DNA of 14,151 nt from Methanobacteriota archaeon (GTDB taxonomy: Archaea > Halobacteriota > Syntropharchaeia > JACQPP01). Position 1 is the first letter of the stretch; each line of letters starts with the position of its first letter. Both the position numbers and the translations under genes were made by a program. Under the pieces are notes generated by a model. That model was not told the origin of the DNA. It was given only the letters and a program-made list of their open reading frames with translations, and made no database searches. This document shows, one piece after another, positions 6,377-11,581 of this stretch. Location of the stretch: assembly GCA_016207465.1 (NCBI GenBank), contig JACQPP010000069.1, positions 1-14,151 of the forward strand, read 5' to 3'.

Positions 6377-7402
6377 ATGGCCGCCCGCCTCTTCCACTAC
6401 CCGTTCACCTCCGGGGCCACCGCCCTCGCCAACCGCTACTCCGTGGACAAACTCCTCCAGGGGCGAGCCCTGGAGCGGGCCCGCCGCCGCGGGCTGGAGC
6501 GCGTCCACCAGGCACTCGATGGCGAAATCCGGGCCTCCCCCCTCGACCCCGAACTCGAACTCCTCTCCCACCCCTACGCCCGCATGCTCCTCTCCTGCCT
6601 CAACGACCCCTACCTCCTCCGCCGCTACGCCACCGCCGAGTCCAAATACCTCTGGGGGGAGATGCTCCAGGAGCCCGAGGAGACCCTCCTCCGCCTCGCC
6701 GCCGAACTGGGCCTCGACGCCAAAACCGGGAACGGGGGCCTCCGGGTCCACTTCGCCGACTACGTGGCCCTCTCCGCGGGCATGGGGGGCAAATGGAAAC
6801 TGGTCAACCGCACCGTCGCCACCGGCTACGTCCGGGTCAGCCGCGAGGAACTCGCCCGCCTCGCCCAGGAGCGAATCCGCGAGCGCATCCTCCAGAGCCT
6901 CCCCCTCCGGGTCACCCCCGAAATCCGCGAGGCCCTCCAGCCCCCCACCGCCCAAATCAGCCCCCTCCTCGAAGCCCGCAAGAAACAGATGGAGGCCCAA
7001 GGGCTCATCCAGGCCGACCCCCAGGCCTTCCCCCCCTGCATCCAGGCCCTCCTCCAGGGCATCAAGACCGGCCTCACCCACCCCGGCCGATTCGCCCTCA
7101 CCTCCTTCCTCTGGACCGTCGGCCTCCCCGAAGAAGAAATCCTCCGCATCTACCAGGACTTCCCCGACTACAACGAGGAGGTCACACTATACCAGGTCCG
7201 ACACATCGGGGGCAAATTCGGCGCCGGAACCAAATACACCCCACCGGGATGCGCCGCCATGAAAACCTACGGCATCTGCACCAACCCCGACCAATACTGC
7301 GAGAAGATGAACGAGGAGGGAAAGGGACACCCGCTCACCTACTACCGGAGGCACAGCCGGACCGCGAGGCCCCCGGTTTCACAGAAGAAGACGGAAGAGT
7401 GA
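6377..7402 (+). CDS. priL: DNA primase large subunit PriL (Fe-S)
   Basis: Large subunit of the archaeal/eukaryotic primase. It binds the catalytic PriS subunit and helps start RNA primer synthesis. It has 341 residues. The N-terminal half is helical, with the conserved HPYARMLLSCLND near 65 and RRYATAESKYLW near 83. The C-terminal domain carries four cysteines suited to a 4Fe-4S cluster: Cys221 (FPPCIQALLQG), Cys292 (PPGCAAMKTYGIC), Cys301 and Cys308 (DQYCEK). Spacing and context are those of PriL. It diverges from rio1, and priS is not in the window. Its last bases form a GTGA overlap with a doubtful tiny ORF. Its codons are strikingly C-ending compared with the downstream genes. Confidence 0.95.
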   Translation: MAARLFHYPFTSGATALANRYSVDKLLQGRALERARRRGLERVHQALDGEIRASPLDPELELLSHPYARMLLSCLNDPYLLRRYATAESKYLWGEMLQEPEETLLRLAAELGLDAKTGNGGLRVHFADYVALSAGMGGKWKLVNRTVATGYVRVSREELARLAQERIRERILQSLPLRVTPEIREALQPPTAQISPLLEARKKQMEAQGLIQADPQAFPPCIQALLQGIKTGLTHPGRFALTSFLWTVGLPEEEILRIYQDFPDYNEEVTLYQVRHIGGKFGAGTKYTPPGCAAMKTYGICTNPDQYCEKMNEEGKGHPLTYYRRHSRTARPPVSQKKTEE

Positions 7403-7527
7403 CCCGCCACGAACCCCACCATGCCACTCTCACAGAGATTCCAATTCGTGCTGGCGGGCGTGGCCCTGAACTCATTGTTCTGGAGCGCATTTTGGTACTC
7501 ATCCACATCAAGAGGCTGAGGCGATAG
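7399..7527 (+). CDS. Possible 42-residue ORF between priL and the AbrB gene
   Basis: A GTG at 7399 overlaps the priL stop (GTGA) and the frame runs to a TAG at 7525, two bases before the next ATG. The C-terminal half reads ELIVLERILVLIHIKRLRR, an amphipathic or hydrophobic helix ending in basic residues. The neat spacing on both sides favours a real coupled gene; the short length and lack of any family resemblance argue against it. The stretch is less G+C-rich than its surroundings. Function unknown. It may instead be a spacer or a decayed gene. Confidence 0.3.
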   Translation: MTRHEPHHATLTEIPIRAGGRGPELIVLERILVLIHIKRLRR

Positions 7528-7529
7528 CC

Positions 7530-7838
7530 ATGAAAACCTGCATCCTCTGCAAAGGAACCCTGAAGGCCCACCGGGAGGTCAGCGAGGGTCATGAAATCCG
7601 GGGCTGGAAGTGCGCCAAGTGCGGGGAGACTTTCTTTCCCTCCCGGGAGATGGTGCGGTGGGAGGTTCTCACTGGGCGCCGGAAGGGGCAGGTGCGGAAG
7701 GCGCGGACCATTGGGAAGTCCCTGGTGGTGACCCTCCCCGAGAAATTGGCCCGGGAGGAGGGCATCCATGCCGACGACCTCATCCTCTTCGAGAAGGACG
7801 AGCGGGGGCTCCGGTTGCGGGTCGTCCACCCGGAATAG
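7530..7838 (+). CDS. Zinc-ribbon plus AbrB/SpoVT-type DNA-binding protein
   Basis: A 102-residue putative transcription regulator. Residues 1-40 form a YgiT-like zinc ribbon with Cys4, Cys7, Cys28 and Cys31 (CILCKG...CAKCGETFFP). Residues about 57-100 fit an AbrB/MazE swapped-hairpin domain: KARTIGKSLVVTLPEKLAREEGIHADDLILFEKDERG is its span, with the typical KSLVVTLP strand and the GIHADD turn. AbrB-fold proteins bind DNA as dimers and are often antitoxins, but no toxin gene is evident beside it, so an orphan regulator is more likely. The start ATG at 7530 immediately precedes the first cysteines. It probably lies at the end of the priL transcript, because dapL downstream has its own TATA box. 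Confidence 0.82.
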   Translation: MKTCILCKGTLKAHREVSEGHEIRGWKCAKCGETFFPSREMVRWEVLTGRRKGQVRKARTIGKSLVVTLPEKLAREEGIHADDLILFEKDERGLRLRVVHPE

Positions 7839-7878
7839 GCAATTACCCGGAAAGAACGGCGGCGGCTCCCAAAAACCC

Positions 7879-7884
7879 TAATAT
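7879..7884 (+). promoter_or_regulatory. TATA promoter of dapL
   Basis: TAATAT sits in a short AT-rich island about 25 bases before the ATG at 7907, preceded by AAAAACCC as a possible BRE. The geometry predicts a leaderless or nearly leaderless mRNA. Confidence 0.5.
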
Positions 7885-7906
7885 CCCAGGACACAACCCC
7901 CGCCCC

Positions 7907-9070
7907 ATGGACTACGCCCGCCGCATCCAGCAGTTGCCCCGCTACCTCTTCGCCGAACTGGACGCGGCCAAGCAGCAGGCCCGCCAGAGGGGGGTGGATG
8001 TGATTGACCTCGGGGTGGGCGACCCCGACCTGCCCACCCCCCGGCATATTGTGGAGGCGCTGGCGCGGGGTGCGCGGGACCCCTCCACCCACCAATACCC
8101 GTCGTATGAGGGGGACCTGGAGTTCCGGGAGGCGGTGGCCCGGATGTACCGGAGGGTCCACGGGGTCCGGCTCGACCCCCATCGGGAGGTCATCGCCCTC
8201 ATCGGCTCCAAAGAGGGCATCGCCCACGCCCCCCTCGCCTTCATCAATCCCGGGGAGCGGGTGCTGGTCCCCGACCCGGGGTATCCCGTGTATCGGGCCT
8301 CGACCATCCTCGCCGGGGGGAGGCCGGTGGAGATGCCGCTCCGCGAAAAGAACGGATTCCTCCCTGACCTCTCGAAGGTGCGCGGGGGGGCGCGGCTGAT
8401 GTTCCTCAACTACCCCAACAATCCCACCGCCGCCGTGGCCCCCCGGGGCTTCCTCCGGGAGGCGGTGGACTTCTGCCGCGACCGGGGGGTCCACCTGCTC
8501 CACGATTTCGCCTACGGGGAGATGGGGTTCGACGTGAGGCCCCCCAGTGTCCTCTCGGTCCCCGGGGCCCGCGATGCGGCCGTCGAGTTCCACAGCCTCT
8601 CCAAGACCTACTGCATGACCGGCTGGAGGCTGGGATTCGCCGTCGGGAACGCGGAGCTGCTGGCGGGACTCCTGAAGGTGAAGACCAACATTGACAGCGG
8701 GGCATTCCGGGCCGTCCAGCGGGCGGGCATCGCCGCCCTCAATGGTCCCCGGGGGCCCGCGCGGAAGAGCCTGGGGGTCTACCGGGAGCGGAGGGACCTC
8801 TTCGTGGAGGGGCTGCGGCGGCTGGGGCTCCGGTTCCATCCCCCCCGGGCCACATTCTATGTGTGGGTCCGAGTCCCGCGGGGCTCAACGAGCCTTGGGT
8901 TCTCCGGGCGGCTCCTGGAGGGGGTCGGGGTGGTGGCGACACCCGGAGTGGGCTTCGGGCGCCACGGCGAGGGATATGTGCGGTTCAGCCTGACGAAGCC
9001 CCGGGAGCGCATCCGGGAGGCCCTGGAGAGGATGGAAGATGTCCTGGGCGCACCGAAGGCGCGCCAGTGA
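7907..9070 (+). CDS. dapL: LL-diaminopimelate aminotransferase
   Basis: PLP-dependent class I/II aminotransferase of 387 residues that converts tetrahydrodipicolinate to LL-diaminopimelate in the short route to lysine. Diagnostic stretches are LGVGDPDLPTP (35-45), HQYPSYEGDLEFR (62-74), ALIGSKEGIAH (97-107), VPDPGYPVYR (121-130) and NYPNNPT (168-174). Asp200 and Tyr203 contact PLP, Lys233 in SLSKTY forms the Schiff base, and Arg241 follows in TGWRLGFAVGN. The motif set fits the archaeal DapL group better than aspartate aminotransferase. The ATG at 7907 is chosen because a TATA box lies 25 bases ahead and the family N-terminus begins here. No other lysine genes are in the window. Its stop codon lies within a perfect hairpin (9067-9103). 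Confidence 0.9.
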   Translation: MDYARRIQQLPRYLFAELDAAKQQARQRGVDVIDLGVGDPDLPTPRHIVEALARGARDPSTHQYPSYEGDLEFREAVARMYRRVHGVRLDPHREVIALIGSKEGIAHAPLAFINPGERVLVPDPGYPVYRASTILAGGRPVEMPLREKNGFLPDLSKVRGGARLMFLNYPNNPTAAVAPRGFLREAVDFCRDRGVHLLHDFAYGEMGFDVRPPSVLSVPGARDAAVEFHSLSKTYCMTGWRLGFAVGNAELLAGLLKVKTNIDSGAFRAVQRAGIAALNGPRGPARKSLGVYRERRDLFVEGLRRLGLRFHPPRATFYVWVRVPRGSTSLGFSGRLLEGVGVVATPGVGFGRHGEGYVRFSLTKPRERIREALERMEDVLGAPKARQ

Positions 9071-9103
9071 AATTTCGGCTCACTTCGTTCGCCGAAATTT
9101 CAC
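9067..9103 (-). repeat. Inverted repeat across the dapL stop codon (element D)
   Basis: Perfect 13-base arms (9067-9079 and 9091-9103) enclose an 11-base centre reading GA-AC-GAA-GT-GA on the minus strand. The dapL stop is inside the first arm. The GA core faces antisense to dapL, the reverse of the leader elements. It may end or process the dapL transcript before the eL40 promoter 37 bases further on. Confidence 0.55.
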
Positions 9104-9139
9104 AAAAGAGCTTCCCGACCGAACCCTGGCGACCTGCAC

Positions 9140-9149
9140 AACCTTTATC
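9140..9149 (+). promoter_or_regulatory. TATA promoter of the eL40 operon
   Basis: AACCTTTATC is identical to the string before the Dim2 gene on the other strand (5511-5520). The expected start of transcription, about 25 bases downstream, falls inside the inverted repeat at 9149-9187. Confidence 0.65.
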
Positions 9150-9187
9150 TTGTTTCCTCGCGAGGCGTAGCCGAGCGAGGAAACAAG
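9149..9187 (+). promoter_or_regulatory. Leader inverted repeat with GA/GA core (element C)
   Basis: Perfect 13-base arms (9149-9161 and 9175-9187) flank GA-GGC-GTA-GCC-GA. It fills the whole space from the TATA string to the eL40 ATG. Its dimensions equal those of element A, but the arm sequences differ at several paired positions. The 3' arm contains GCGAGG, whose GAGG is 7 bases from the ATG and could be the ribosome-binding site. Confidence 0.65.
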
Positions 9188-9334
9188 ATGGGCAAATTCC
9201 CGGAGGCGGAGGCGCGCCTGCTTCGCCTGCAAATCTGCATGAACTGCAACGCCCGCAACTCCCAGCGGGCCACCCGGTGCCGCAAGTGCGGCTACAAGGG
9301 GCTCCGGCCCAAGAGCCGCGAACTGAAGAAGTAG
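9188..9334 (+). CDS. rpl40e: Large-subunit ribosomal protein eL40
   Basis: A 48-residue zinc-ribbon ribosomal protein of the large subunit, near the GTPase-associated region. The N-terminus MGKFPEAEARLLRLQICM, the C-x2-C-x10-C-x2-C zinc site (CMNC...CRKC) and the ending GYKGLRPKSRE match archaeal eL40 along nearly the full length. In archaea it is a free protein, without the ubiquitin fusion seen in eukaryotes. The ATG directly follows an inverted repeat that starts in the promoter, so expression may be controlled there. A PaaI-type gene begins two bases after its stop and is probably cotranscribed. The gene is short enough to be missed by automatic callers. Confidence 0.95.
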   Translation: MGKFPEAEARLLRLQICMNCNARNSQRATRCRKCGYKGLRPKSRELKK

Positions 9335-9336
9335 CG

Positions 9337-9756
9337 ATGAGCCCCCGCCCCGGGAACGGGAATCCCCTGGAGTCGGGGGACCTGGGGGCCTTCGCCCGCC
9401 GCGTTGGCCTGGAGCTGGTCCGGGCCGAGCGGGGCACGTCGCGGCTGCGGCTGGAGGCGGGGCCCCGCCACTGGAATCCCCACGGGGTCCTCCACGGGGG
9501 GGTCCTCTTCAGTTTGGCGGACACCGGCATGGGGGCCGCCCTCTACACCCTCCTCTCCCCGGGGGAGTGGTGCGCGAGCATCGAGATTAAGCTCCACTTC
9601 CTGGCCCCCGTCCGGCGGGGACCCCTGGTGTGCGACACCCGGGTGGTGAACCGGGGGCGGCGGGTGGCCCTCCTGGAATCGAGGCTCAGGCAGGGGAGAA
9701 GCACGGTGGGCCTCGCCCTGGGGACCTTCTCCATCCTGGGCTCCCGCGAATCCTGA
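9337..9756 (+). CDS. PaaI-type hotdog-fold thioesterase
   Basis: Predicted acyl-CoA thioesterase of 139 residues with a single hotdog domain. The family motif is visible as NPHGVLHGGVLFSLADTGMG (47-66), which forms the central helix with Asp62 at the catalytic position. The strand AS-IEIKLHFLAPVRRGPL (80-97) is the substrate-pocket region of PaaI-like proteins. The substrate is unknown; phenylacetyl-CoA is not implied. The ATG at 9337 is two bases after the eL40 stop, and the next gene starts two bases after this one ends, giving a tight eL40-thioesterase-winged-helix unit. It is probably a tetrameric cytosolic enzyme. Confidence 0.9.
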   Translation: MSPRPGNGNPLESGDLGAFARRVGLELVRAERGTSRLRLEAGPRHWNPHGVLHGGVLFSLADTGMGAALYTLLSPGEWCASIEIKLHFLAPVRRGPLVCDTRVVNRGRRVALLESRLRQGRSTVGLALGTFSILGSRES

Positions 9757-9758
9757 AG

Positions 9759-9974
9759 ATGCCGACGGAGACGGATGCCGTGGACGCCCTGGCGGCCTTC
9801 GTGGCCTCCCGGGGGCGGGTGACCCGGCTGGAGGTGGTGGCCCATTTCCGGTGGACCCCCAGCGAGGCGGTGGAACACCTCCGCCGGGCGGTAGAGCAGG
9901 GGAGGCTCCGGCGGGTGGAGACCGACGACGAGGAGGGATCCGTGGCCTACGAGATTTCCGGGCGAAGCAGTTAA
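9759..9974 (+). CDS. Small winged-helix DNA-binding protein
   Basis: A 71-residue protein built of one winged helix-turn-helix: helix 1 DALAAFVASRG, turn VTRLEVVAHF, recognition helix TPSEAVEHLRRAVEQG, then the wing LRRVETDDEEGSVAYEI. It resembles archaeal single-domain wHTH proteins, but I cannot assign a family. The ATG at 9759 lies two bases after the thioesterase stop, so it is expressed with eL40 and PaaI, an unusual place for a regulator. It may bind DNA near its own operon. Its stop codon overlaps the TATA element of the next gene. Confidence 0.75.
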   Translation: MPTETDAVDALAAFVASRGRVTRLEVVAHFRWTPSEAVEHLRRAVEQGRLRRVETDDEEGSVAYEISGRSS

Positions 9975-9991
9975 TAGACCGCCGGGGGTCT
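9971..9991 (+). promoter_or_regulatory. TATA element plus small inverted repeat before 9997
   Basis: TTAATA (9971-9976) lies about 25 bases before the ATG at 9997. It is followed at once by AGACC-GCCGGG-GGTCT (9976-9991), again an inverted repeat between TATA and start codon. The repeat could be an operator or an RNA stem ending the upstream message. Confidence 0.4.
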
Positions 9992-9996
9992 GCCTC

Positions 9997-10287
9997 ATGA
10001 TGGCCCCGCCCGAAGGAGACTCCTGGCATTGGACCGCCCTGCTCCCCGGCTGGGGCCACCTGCGGGCGGGGCTCTACGCCCGGGGCATCGGCTTCCTGGT
10101 GGTCTACGGGGTCTGCCTCGCCGTCTTCCTGAACCCCTACAACTACGCCCAGCCCCCGCCGCTCCCGGTGCTGGTGGCGGCGGGGGCGGGGCTCACGGTG
10201 TTCCTGGGGCTCTACGGTTTCGCGGACCTCCGGAGGGAGATGCATCCGGCGGAAACCGCAGGTATGGCGAAAGGGAGAAAAAAATAG
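9997..10287 (+). CDS. Small two-helix membrane protein
   Basis: A 96-residue protein with two membrane segments (about 28-46 and 56-76) and a basic C-terminus (AKGRKK). The segment ALLPGWGHLRAGLYARGIGFL at about 14-33 resembles the P-G-x-G-[HQ]-x3-G pattern of TM2-like membrane proteins, which are widespread and of unknown function. Two adjacent ATGs at 9997 and 10000 are possible starts, and a TATA box 25 bases upstream suggests a leaderless mRNA. The 3' end faces the tiny basic-peptide gene on the other strand, with 20 bases between the stops. No partner is evident. Confidence 0.7.
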   Translation: MMAPPEGDSWHWTALLPGWGHLRAGLYARGIGFLVVYGVCLAVFLNPYNYAQPPPLPVLVAAGAGLTVFLGLYGFADLRREMHPAETAGMAKGRKK

Positions 10288-10296
10288 ACCGGAACC

Positions 10297-10309
10297 GAGA
10301 GAGACTCTC
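10297..10309. terminator. Small hairpin between convergent genes
   Basis: GAGAG-AGA-CTCTC lies in the short gap between two genes that end towards each other. It overlaps the stop of the minus-strand peptide gene. It is short and lacks a strong T tract on either side. Confidence 0.25.
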
Positions 10310-10394
10310 AGCGCCGGTGCCGCATCTTCTTGCGGAGCTTCTTCTGCTTGTGCTTCCGCATCTTCTTCCGCTTTTGCTTGCGTTTGGTTCCCAT
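10308..10394 (-). CDS. 28-residue highly basic peptide, likely ribosome-associated
   Basis: An ATG at 10394 opens a 28-codon frame ending in TGA at 10310-10308. About 70 % of the residues are Lys or Arg, with KRKKMRKHKQKKLRKKMRHR as the core. This pattern recalls two families of tiny ribosomal proteins: eL41, and the AURKAIP1/COX24 (mS38/bS22-like) domain with its KM-x-KHK-x-K-x-R-K signature. The second fits the MRKHKQKKLRK stretch better, and there is no Trp as expected for archaeal eL41. The case for a real gene is strong: a good TATA box (10417-10426) about 25-30 bases upstream, a GGGAGA purine run 11 bases before the ATG, and no competing frame. It would be missed by most gene callers. 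The exact family is unproven. Confidence 0.72.
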   Translation of the reverse strand: MGTKRKQKRKKMRKHKQKKLRKKMRHRR

Positions 10395-10416
10395 GTTGAG
10401 ATAATCTCCCGCAGAT

Positions 10417-10426
10417 TTTTATAAAT
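10417..10426 (-). promoter_or_regulatory. Strong TATA promoter of the basic-peptide gene
   Basis: The minus strand reads GTATTTATAAAAATC over 10414-10428, the most AT-rich promoter in the window. It places transcription start a few bases before the GGGAGA run and the ATG at 10394. A strong promoter fits a highly expressed ribosomal component. Confidence 0.65.
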
Positions 10427-10524
10427 ACTTTTCCTTGCTGCAGGGCTTCTGTGCATTTCGACTGGAAACGGGGGGCAAAAGCATTTACCATGTGCCCGGG
10501 TAGAAGTCAGTGAGGTGCAGGGGA

Positions 10525-10857
10525 GTGTCAGAGAGTGTGCTTCTGCAGGCTGCGGTCTACGGCACGGGGGCCCTGTCGGTGGCCGCGGGAATCCCGTATC
10601 TCCGGATGCTGCGGGAGAACCGGGAGCTCTTCAAGGCCCGGCTCTTCCTGGACTACGAGCGCTATGTGTCCCTCTGGCAGTGGGCCGCCCTCGGGCTCGC
10701 CGCCGCCGTCGTGGTGGGGCTGGTGTTCACGCTCCTCCCCGGGCCGAGCGCGTTCATGGAACTCTTCCTGCCGTACGGTGTCATCACCCTCCTCTTCGAT
10801 GTCGCCATCCTCTACATCGCGGTCACCATCTACCGCATCGTCCGGGAGGCGGAGTAG
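10525..10857 (+). CDS. Three-helix membrane protein with KARLFL motif (paralog 1)
   Basis: A 110-residue membrane protein; family not recognised. Three hydrophobic helices lie at about 5-26, 49-71 and 83-105. The loop between helices 1 and 2 carries ELFKARLFLDYER (34-46), shared with the two other membrane proteins in this cluster. The loop is rich in charge (RMLRENRELFK), suggesting a cytosolic face. The GTG at 10525 is preferred because TGAGGTG stands 7 bases ahead; an in-frame GTG at 10510 would add five residues. Paralog 2 begins directly after its TAG stop, so the two are surely coexpressed and may form a complex. A possible weak TATA (GCATTTACC) lies near 10481. Confidence 0.72.
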   Translation: MSESVLLQAAVYGTGALSVAAGIPYLRMLRENRELFKARLFLDYERYVSLWQWAALGLAAAVVVGLVFTLLPGPSAFMELFLPYGVITLLFDVAILYIAVTIYRIVREAE

Positions 10858-11217
10858 ATGCAGATATCGACCCTGGACCTGGGGCTGCGGGTGGTGACCC
10901 TGGGCCTCACCTCGGTCACCATCCTGTTCCTCTTCCTGCTTCTCACCGCACTCCGGAGGGCGGGAGAACTCCAGAAGGCGAGGCTCTTCCTCCACTTCAA
11001 CCGCCTCCACCGCATCCACATCGGGGGCATCCGCATCGCCATGGTGGGCATCCTGCTGAACCTCGCCTACATGTCGGTGGACCGCCGGATATTCCAGATG
11101 GACTACTTCATGCAGAGCCCCTTCGGGTTCTTCGCCATCGCCATCCACGTGGCGTTCGTGGTCCTCGCCATCTGCATCATCCGAATCTTCAAGTCCGGGG
11201 CGACCCAGGCCCGGTAG
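10858..11217 (+). CDS. Three-helix membrane protein with KARLFL motif (paralog 2)
   Basis: A 119-residue membrane protein; family not recognised. Helices lie at about 10-31, 56-74 and 88-110. The motif ELQKARLFLHFNR sits at 37-49, the same place as in its neighbours, followed by a His/Arg-rich stretch (LHRIHIGGIR). It also has a short loop before helix 3 (VDRRIFQMDYF) and a basic tail. The ATG adjoins the TAG of paralog 1 with no gap, which implies translational coupling. Its 3' end overlaps that of paralog 3 on the opposite strand by 29 bases. Overall similarity to the other two is low outside the motif and topology, so the duplication is old or the motif is under strong constraint. Confidence 0.75.
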   Translation: MQISTLDLGLRVVTLGLTSVTILFLFLLLTALRRAGELQKARLFLHFNRLHRIHIGGIRIAMVGILLNLAYMSVDRRIFQMDYFMQSPFGFFAIAIHVAFVVLAICIIRIFKSGATQAR

Positions 11218-11581
11218 GGGGCTGTCTCTCCTCAGGCCGGGGGCGGTCCACGGGGCGCAGGATGAAGTACATGACGAGGCCCATGCCGATGGCCGCCAGG
11301 TAGACCCCCAGGGCGTAGATGCCGGAGCGGAAGAACTTCTCGGGGACAATGAAGTTGTCGTCGGCCCCCGAGGTGATGTAGGCCACGTGGACCCCGATGC
11401 CAGCCACGCCGACAAGGAGGAAGAGAATGAGCATCCGGCTCAGCCGGTCGTACATCAGGAAGAGGCGGGCCTTGATGAGCTCCTTGCTCTTCCGGAACTG
11501 GCTCAGGAACAGAACGAGGGAAGCGATGGCGGCCAGCCCGAAGGCGAGGGCGATGCCCCGGTAGAGGAATCCCTCGCTCAC
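11189..11581 (-). CDS. Three-helix membrane protein with KARLFL motif (paralog 3)
   Basis: A 130-residue membrane protein with helices at about 8-28, 48-69 and 86-108, the same plan as paralogs 1 and 2. The motif ELIKARLFLMYDR is at 34-46. It differs in having a Pro/Arg-rich cytosolic-type tail (about 110-130), part of which is encoded in the overlap with paralog 2. The GTG at 11581 overlaps the roadblock gene stop (GTGA), so it is translated with that protein. This coupling suggests that the roadblock protein works at the membrane through this partner. The convergent position next to paralogs 1 and 2 suggests a duplicated cluster. Function unknown. Confidence 0.75.
   Translation of the reverse strand: MSEGFLYRGIALAFGLAAIASLVLFLSQFRKSKELIKARLFLMYDRLSRMLILFLLVGVAGIGVHVAYITSGADDNFIVPEKFFRSGIYALGVYLAAIGMGLVMYFILRPVDRPRPEERQPPTGPGSPRT

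Noticed and set aside
6184..7398. Long plus-strand frame overlapping PriL in another phase
   Set aside because: It is a Pro/Arg-rich shadow of priL. Only the final 42 codons, outside priL, were kept as a doubtful ORF.
7530..7838. Toxin-antitoxin module around the AbrB protein
   Set aside because: No neighbouring gene resembles a known toxin. The tiny ORF upstream is too short and unlike any toxin family I can name.
314..9187. CRISPR-like or tandem repeat interpretation of the palindromes
   Set aside because: The elements are dispersed, have different arm sequences and no spacer regularity, and sit at gene boundaries.
9292..10491. 399-codon minus-strand frame over PaaI, wHTH and the TM protein
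   Set aside because: It is Pro/Gly-rich without any domain, and the plus strand has three tightly spaced plausible genes.
10528..11415. 295-codon minus-strand frame over the membrane-protein cluster
   Set aside because: It is His/Asp/Glu-rich shadow sequence. The plus-strand frames give clear transmembrane helices and a shared motif.
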